Assembly (NCBI GenBank): GCA_049609065.1
Contig: JBMYYE010000045.1
Location: 1-18,505, forward strand
Length of the DNA: 18,505 nucleotides
From: JBMYYE01 sp049609065
Lineage (GTDB): Bacteria > Pseudomonadota > Alphaproteobacteria > Rhodobacterales > Rhodobacteraceae
Reading direction: 5' to 3'
Shown here: one piece after another, positions 13,950-18,505 of the stretch
How the letters are laid out: each line of letters opens with the position of its first letter
Numbering within the stretch: position 1 is the first letter of the stretch
The notes under the pieces: model-generated
Database searches by the model: none
The model's input: the letters and a program-made list of their open reading frames with translations, nothing else
Told to the model about the DNA's origin: nothing
Program-made: the position numbers and the translations under genes

Positions 13950-14975
13950 TTAGCGCGCAACGACCGGAATGCATGCTTGCCCACTTGAGGACAGTTCGGT
14001 GCAAAACCGTTCGGCCGCTGCCCGATCAGAAAAGCCCAAAACACGCAGTCGATAAAAGACACCGCCATTGGTGGACGCTTTTTGAATGACGCGTTTTTTG
14101 CTATCAAAATACGCATTATATTTTCCTGAAATGCGCGTCCATTCTTTCTGAGCAATCTCAGCGCTTGCGAAGGCGCCAAGCTGCACCAAACGTGTGCCTT
14201 TGGCCACGCTTTCAGGCGCCACGTCAATAGAGGACAACGCCGCCAGCACCGCTGCATCTGTGTTTAGGCTTGCGACTTTAATCCCCGTAGGGCGACGGCG
14301 TGGACGTAAAGATTGCCCTGGCGCAGAGCCCGCGGTTTCAGTTTCCACAAGAGGTTCGGCCGGCACGGATACGGGGATCGGAGCAATTTCCGATCCTGCC
14401 CTGGATGGGGCCACAGCCTCAAGCTTGGTTGCGCCTTGGGTTAAGCTATCAACGAGAGCCAAGAGATCATTTTCCCCCAACGCATCGGGGGCTTGCACCA
14501 CTTCTGCATCCGTTTTTGCGTCAGACGGGTCCGTGATTTGTGGCGCGGCGTTTGCGGTTACAGTTTCAGGGCGCTTCACGGGGCGAATATCGCCCAAGCG
14601 TGTTGGCGCGTCCCCATCAATCACATCAACGGTTTCTGGGGCAAGCATCACTTGCTCAGGGACTGGGGCAGCAGCCCCATTAGATTGGATTTCGTTCACG
14701 GCAAGACCCTGGTGGCGCATCACATCCCCGCCAGGATTATCGGGTTGAACCCGCATCGGGCCTTCAAGTGCTTGCACCACAGGAACGCCTGACACATCCC
14801 GAGACACGAGTTTCACGCCCCAAACGACAATGGCCGCCGTTAGTAAAAGCGCGGCCCCTGCCCCTGCATAGGCGGTCAATTTTTGCTTATCCATAGAAGA
14901 AGTCATGCCTGTCTGTGCCTGTGCGTGATGTGACGCCCCATAATTGGACATCATCCGACCGTCGATCTCAGTCAT
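13950..14975 (-). CDS. SPOR-domain membrane protein
   Basis: 341 residues. A short cytoplasmic N-terminus is followed by one membrane segment (about 34-57). A long Pro/Ala/Val/Glu-rich periplasmic linker (about 60-255) with little predicted fold follows, then a C-terminal SPOR domain (about 262-341: RLVQLGAFASAEIAQKEW, FYRLRVLGFSDRAAAERFCTEL, CIPVV). SPOR domains bind peptidoglycan stripped of stem peptides at the division septum, so the protein probably marks or helps the division site, as FtsN and DedD do. Function beyond that is inferred. GAGG lies about nine bases before ATG 14973-14975; internal ATGs at codons 8, 9, 24 and 28 would also keep the membrane segment. Confidence 0.88.
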   Translation of the reverse strand: MTEIDGRMMSNYGASHHAQAQTGMTSSMDKQKLTAYAGAGAALLLTAAIVVWGVKLVSRDVSGVPVVQALEGPMRVQPDNPGGDVMRHQGLAVNEIQSNGAAAPVPEQVMLAPETVDVIDGDAPTRLGDIRPVKRPETVTANAAPQITDPSDAKTDAEVVQAPDALGENDLLALVDSLTQGATKLEAVAPSRAGSEIAPIPVSVPAEPLVETETAGSAPGQSLRPRRRPTGIKVASLNTDAAVLAALSSIDVAPESVAKGTRLVQLGAFASAEIAQKEWTRISGKYNAYFDSKKRVIQKASTNGGVFYRLRVLGFSDRAAAERFCTELSSSGQACIPVVAR

Positions 14976-15046
14976 TGGTTTCGCCTCGTTTATGACGCCT
15001 TTGGGGCGTTATTTGCTCGCTCGCGGAGGCTGGCCAATCATTTGCG

Positions 15047-16792
15047 TTAGCGCATTTCCTCTACGGGTTTGACGCCTAGAATAGCAAGACCCGCAGAAAT
15101 TACAACGCCCATGGCACGCGCGAGCGCAATTTTTGCCTGTGATGTTGCCAAATCGCCCTCTTGCAAGCTGCGCAAGCTGTTGTCGCTTTTGCCCATATGG
15201 TAAAGGCCGTGAAATTCAGCCGCCAAATCATAGAGATAAAACGCAATACGGTGTGGTTCATTTGTCCGCGCCGCGATTTCAATCAAACGCGGCCATTCCG
15301 CGATTTTGGCAGCCAAAGCCAGCTCTGCCTCATGTGACACCGCCGTCAAATCCGCATTGATCAGTGCCGCATCGGACACGTCAACGCCCGCTTCTTGGGC
15401 TTTCTTCACAATTGAACACATCCGCGCATGGGCATATTGCACATAAAACACGGGATTGTCTTTGGATTGCTCTGTGACTTTCGCAAAGTCAAAATCCAAA
15501 GGCGCGTCGTTTTTCCGTGTGAGCATATGAAACCGCGTCACATCTGCGCCCACTTGATCCACAACATCGCGAAGCGTCACAAAGGTACCCGCGCGTTTGG
15601 ACATCTTGAAAGGTTCGCCATTTTTATAAAGCTTAACAAGTTGCGTGAGCTTCACATCAAGCGGCACCTTGCCATCTGAGAGCGCAGAAACAGCCGCTTT
15701 CATCCGTTTGACATAGCCCCCGTGATCCGCCCCAAAAATATCGATCAGTTGATCAAACCCGCGGCTTACTTTGTCATAGTGATAGGCAATGTCAGGTGCA
15801 AAATATGTCCAGGCCCCATCCGATTTTTTCACAGGGCGATCCACATCATCCCCGTGTTCCGTGGATTTGAAAAGCGTCTGTTCGCGCGGTTCCCAATCAT
15901 CAGGTTTCTTACCTTTTGGTGGCTCAAGCACGCCTTCATAGATCAGGCCTTTATTTTCAAGTGATGTGAGCGCCGCTTCGATCTGGCCCGTGCCATACAG
16001 GGATTTTTCAGAATAGAACACATCCATTTCAACGCCTAAGGCTTTGAGATCCGCACGGATAAGATCCATCATTTCCGCGGTCGCAAACTCACGGATATCC
16101 GCAAGCCACACCTCTTCTGGTTTCCCAACAAGGCTGTCCCCGTATTTTTCCTTCAGGGCCTGCCCAACTGGGATCAAATAATCACCAGGATAGGTGCCAT
16201 CTTCAAATGCAACATCTTGGCCGTTTGCTTCGAGATACCGCAGATAGCTTGAGCGCGCCAAGACATCCACCTGCGCCCCGCCATCATTGATGTAGTATTC
16301 GCGGGTCACTTTGTGGCCAGAGAAATCCAAAAGGGAGGCCAAAGCATCCCCAAAAACCGCACCGCGGGTATGGCCCACATGCAAAGGGCCCGTTGGATTT
16401 GCCGAAACATATTCGACATTGACGGATGCCCCGCCCCCCATGTTGGAGCGGCCAAAATCCGTGCCCTGTTCAAGCACCGATTTGATCACCCCGTGCCAGC
16501 TTGAGGCCGCCAACCGCAGGTTCAAAAATCCCGGGCCTGCGACGTCGGCCGTCGTGATACGCGCGTCTTCTTGCAATTTCGCGGCCAGAGCCTCCGCAAT
16601 CATACGCGGGTTCATTTTGGCAGGCTTTGCCAAAACCATCGCCGCATTTGTCGCCATATCCCCATGTGCCGCATCCCGTGGCGGTTCCACGGTGACGTTT
16701 TTCATATCAAGATCCGCAGGCAAAACTGCCTCTGCCACAAGGGCATCCAAACTATCAATCACAAGAGTGCGAATATCGGCGAAAAGGTTCAT
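15047..16792 (-). CDS. argS: Arginyl-tRNA synthetase
   Basis: 581 residues from the ATG at 16790-16792, matching the usual 575-590. It charges tRNA-Arg. The class I signature is PTGPLHVGHTRGA, with HVGH at 138-141. The KMSKS counterpart is KMSKRAG (from residue 396), and the extended N-terminal tRNA-binding domain begins MNLFADIRTLV. The frame stays open to 16879, but the 29 extra residues have low-quality composition. GGAG (16800-16803) lies seven bases before the chosen ATG. The C-terminal anticodon-binding domain ends GLAILGVKPVEEM. It is the first gene of the leftward operon. The 71 bases to the SPOR gene contain only a short stem (ACGCC/GGCGT) with no T tract. Confidence 0.97.
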   Translation of the reverse strand: MNLFADIRTLVIDSLDALVAEAVLPADLDMKNVTVEPPRDAAHGDMATNAAMVLAKPAKMNPRMIAEALAAKLQEDARITTADVAGPGFLNLRLAASSWHGVIKSVLEQGTDFGRSNMGGGASVNVEYVSANPTGPLHVGHTRGAVFGDALASLLDFSGHKVTREYYINDGGAQVDVLARSSYLRYLEANGQDVAFEDGTYPGDYLIPVGQALKEKYGDSLVGKPEEVWLADIREFATAEMMDLIRADLKALGVEMDVFYSEKSLYGTGQIEAALTSLENKGLIYEGVLEPPKGKKPDDWEPREQTLFKSTEHGDDVDRPVKKSDGAWTYFAPDIAYHYDKVSRGFDQLIDIFGADHGGYVKRMKAAVSALSDGKVPLDVKLTQLVKLYKNGEPFKMSKRAGTFVTLRDVVDQVGADVTRFHMLTRKNDAPLDFDFAKVTEQSKDNPVFYVQYAHARMCSIVKKAQEAGVDVSDAALINADLTAVSHEAELALAAKIAEWPRLIEIAARTNEPHRIAFYLYDLAAEFHGLYHMGKSDNSLRSLQEGDLATSQAKIALARAMGVVISAGLAILGVKPVEEMR

Positions 16793-16799
16793 GGGTGTG

Positions 16800-16803
16800 C
16801 TCC
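16800..16803 (-). promoter_or_regulatory. Ribosome binding site deciding the argS start
   Basis: GGAG on the minus strand, seven bases before the ATG at 16790-16792, supports the 581-residue product over the longer open frame that begins at 16879. Confidence 0.6.
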
Positions 16804-16819
16804 AACTGGTGTTCCCTTT

Positions 16820-16848
16820 CCCATAAGGCGGTTTGGTATTGGTTTCAA
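16820..16848 (-). promoter_or_regulatory. Candidate promoter for the argS operon
   Basis: On the minus strand: TTGAAA (16843-16848), a 17-base spacer and TATGGG (16820-16825). The transcript would begin near 16813, about 21 bases before the argS ATG. This also fits the shorter argS reading frame. Confidence 0.4.
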
Positions 16849-16896
16849 GCACTCCGCCCATCGGTGTCATGGCTTTCAAAGGAGATTTGGTTTTTT

Positions 16897-16926
16897 TTGC
16901 CTAAATAGGCCCTTTCTGTGTTATTT
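16897..16926 (+). promoter_or_regulatory. Candidate promoter for the SGNH hydrolase gene, with inverted repeat
   Basis: TTGCCT (16897-16902), an 18-base spacer and TTATTT (16921-16926) would start transcription near 16933. The inverted repeat GCCTA-AA-TAGGC (16899-16910) overlaps the -35 element and could be an operator. The -10 match is weak. Confidence 0.3.
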
Positions 16927-16952
16927 TGGGACAAAGAGGAAAAGGATCGACC

Positions 16953-18505
16953 ATGAAACAACTCCTAGCGCATATACTTGCTGTGATGTTCACTTTCAAT
17001 TTTGGCGTCGCGTCCCTCACCGCGGCGCAGGCCCTAACCGCTGATGACATTGAATGGACCATCACCAACCGCTTTTCCCCGTTCGAAGCCCATGGCGGCG
17101 ACGCCACGTTTGAGCGCTACAAAATGATCCCTGATGCCACAGGCACACAAGAAAGCACACGCATGTGGCATGAACGGCTCTGGTTGCGTGACGGTAGCGA
17201 TTTTATTTCGCCTTATGCAGGCGGCATCGTCACCAAAGCAGGCCATTGGAATGCCGATAAAGAACGCCATCAAAACAGCATTCTAAAATACATCAAAAAT
17301 GAGGATGCCGATGGCACGACCATTGGTGTTGAATTTACGCTGACAGCTGCCAAAAACGCGGCTTGTGCTTGGGACATTGGCCCAAAGAACACGCAAACCG
17401 TACCGTGTGAGCATGCGCTCAAAACGCGCATTCCCTTAAAAGGCATTTGGGTCGCCGTTCGCGTTGATGGGGGTGCAGATATTGTACGCTTTGTGAAGCC
17501 CCGTCACATGGTGATCGTGGCCATGGGGGACAGCTATGGATCTGGCGAAGGCAATCCAGACATTCCCGCAAAATGGGCCACACAAAAAGGCAATACCCCT
17601 ATTACGGTTGATCGCCGCCCGGTAAACGCCGATGGGCAGCTCGGGAAAAAAATAGCTCTTGATGACAAAACCTATAATATCCAAGAAGGCAGCACGGATT
17701 GGCTTCTTCGGACACGGTTCCTTGAACGTGGAAGTCAATGGCTCGACAATCGCTGCCACCGCAGCTTTTTTAGTTATCAAAGTCTAAGCGCGCTTTCGAT
17801 TGCTTCCCAAGATCCCCATCTCTTTGTCTCATTTCTCCATTATGCCTGCTCTGGCGCGGAGGTATTTGACGGCCTTCTCACCCGCCAAGAAGACCCCACA
17901 ACCTTTGATGGAAAAAACGCCCATAGCCAAATTGATCTCGCCACGCGTGAACTCTGTCTTGGGACAGTCCGCGAACACCCTTTCGAAACTATGATCACCG
18001 ACCGCTATCCTCTCGAACAATTTTTGCGTAAAAACCAGGCAGCCAGCACCCGAAATGCCAGCTGCCGCGGCGCCTTGCGCAGCCCTGATCTGGTGTTTCT
18101 ATCCATTGGGGGCAATGACATCGGGTTTGCCGACATCTTGCGCTATTTCCTTGTACCCGTGACCTTTGCCATCCCAGATACCGCCAAAATTCTACTCCCT
18201 GATATTTGCCCATCCCCCAACAATCAGTATTCCAAGACCAGACATAAGGCCCCCTATAAACACTGCAAAAAGAAACCATATGATGCGGGCACGCTAACCC
18301 TTGGGCGCGCGAACAAAGGGGGCATTCAAAAGAAACTCAAATTTACGCTCGCTGTTCTTGAACAAAGCCTAAAAATCAAACCCGAACAGATTATCATGGC
18401 GCACTACCCCGATCCCTTGCGCGACACCCCAACGGGAACGCGGGCCTCCTTTGATCCCTGTGCGCCCGCGAACCCTTCGCTATGGACCCGATATGGCGCC
18501 CCTGC
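16953..18505 (+). CDS. Exported SGNH/GDSL-type hydrolase, 3'-truncated
   Basis: The ATG at 16953 opens a frame with no stop for 517 codons to the window edge. Residues 1-27 are a Sec signal peptide (MKQLLAHILAVMF..., cleavage likely after AQA at 25-27), so the enzyme is periplasmic or secreted. Residues about 30-185 form a domain I do not recognise, probably beta-rich. The hydrolase core follows: AMGDSYGSGEGN with Ser194 of the GDSL block, HYACSGAEVFDGLL (block II-like, 296-309) and LSIGGNDIGFADIL with Asn388 of the GxND block. The C-terminal Asp-x-x-His block is not reached. Many Cys (for example 138, 152, 299) suggest disulfides. The GDSYxSGEGN...ACSGA...GGNDIGF layout resembles secreted esterases and lipases of actinobacteria. 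The substrate (lipid, glycan ester or peptidoglycan acetyl group) is unknown. It is divergent from argS. Confidence 0.85.
   Translation, partial: MKQLLAHILAVMFTFNFGVASLTAAQALTADDIEWTITNRFSPFEAHGGDATFERYKMIPDATGTQESTRMWHERLWLRDGSDFISPYAGGIVTKAGHWNADKERHQNSILKYIKNEDADGTTIGVEFTLTAAKNAACAWDIGPKNTQTVPCEHALKTRIPLKGIWVAVRVDGGADIVRFVKPRHMVIVAMGDSYGSGEGNPDIPAKWATQKGNTPITVDRRPVNADGQLGKKIALDDKTYNIQEGSTDWLLRTRFLERGSQWLDNRCHRSFFSYQSLSALSIASQDPHLFVSFLHYACSGAEVFDGLLTRQEDPTTFDGKNAHSQIDLATRELCLGTVREHPFETMITDRYPLEQFLRKNQAASTRNASCRGALRSPDLVFLSIGGNDIGFADILRYFLVPVTFAIPDTAKILLPDICPSPNNQYSKTRHKAPYKHCKKKPYDAGTLTLGRANKGGIQKKLKFTLAVLEQSLKIKPEQIIMAHYPDPLRDTPTGTRASFDPCAPANPSLWTRYGAP

Noticed and set aside
14194..14748. 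184-codon frame antisense to the SPOR gene linker
   Set aside because: It arises from biased Ala/Pro/Val codons of the low-complexity linker on the other strand; no family motif and no ribosome site.
14995..15020. Short stem ACGCC/GGCGT between argS and the SPOR gene as a terminator
   Set aside because: Only five pairs and no T tract in the direction of transcription; both genes likely share one transcript.
16311..16826. 171-codon frame antisense to argS
   Set aside because: It lies over the strongly conserved HVGH region of argS; a shadow frame.
1..18505. CRISPR array, insertion sequence, phage or defence island
   Set aside because: No regularly spaced repeats, transposase motifs, flanking inverted repeats or defence-protein motifs were found on reading the reading frames and gaps.

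Overview
The window looks like chromosomal core sequence from an alphaproteobacterium of the order Rhodobacterales (Roseobacter-type). Three things point there: the cluster DUF177 - rpmF - plsX - fabH - ihfA - MerR regulator, the cluster argS - SPOR protein - nagZ - scpA - scpB, and close resemblance of many products to what I recall of roseobacter proteins. These include the double-length dCTP deaminase and the HSD10-type dehydrogenase. Genus cannot be fixed by eye. Base composition is moderate and even, and I see no IS element, CRISPR array, phage gene or rRNA.

Layout. Positions 1-485 hold the 3' part of a short-chain dehydrogenase, convergent with an ABC-F ATPase (uup-like). Upstream of that ATPase lies olsB (ornithine lipid acyltransferase), divergent from msrB. 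msrB converges on a BamE/SmpA-like lipoprotein gene across a two-hairpin terminator region. The lipoprotein gene diverges from a DUF177/YceD gene, which heads the block rpmF, plsX, fabH, ihfA, merR-like (4210-8756). A tRNA-Pro(GGG) with a very good terminator closes that block. A double-length dCTP deaminase and an MFS transporter follow (8990-11250). They converge with a leftward operon that starts at argS: argS, SPOR protein, nagZ, scpA, scpB and a 76-residue basic protein. Divergent from argS, a large exported SGNH-type hydrolase runs off the right edge (16953-18505, 3' end missing).

How the genes fit together. plsX and fabH connect fatty-acid synthesis to phospholipid synthesis; olsB makes the precursor of phosphorus-free ornithine lipid. 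The BamE-like lipoprotein, nagZ and the SPOR protein act on outer membrane and peptidoglycan. scpA/scpB, ihfA and the MerR protein act on chromosome structure and transcription. rpmF, DUF177, argS, tRNA-Pro and the ABC-F protein serve translation.

No clearly new multi-gene system is visible; this is mostly conserved housekeeping DNA. The best second-look items are the truncated exported SGNH hydrolase, the symmetric elements between olsB and msrB, the structured 5' leader and repeats before rpmF, the MerR protein with a long acidic/Pro-rich tail, and the small basic protein after scpB. No gap between genes exceeds 300 bases; the longest is 4801-5036.
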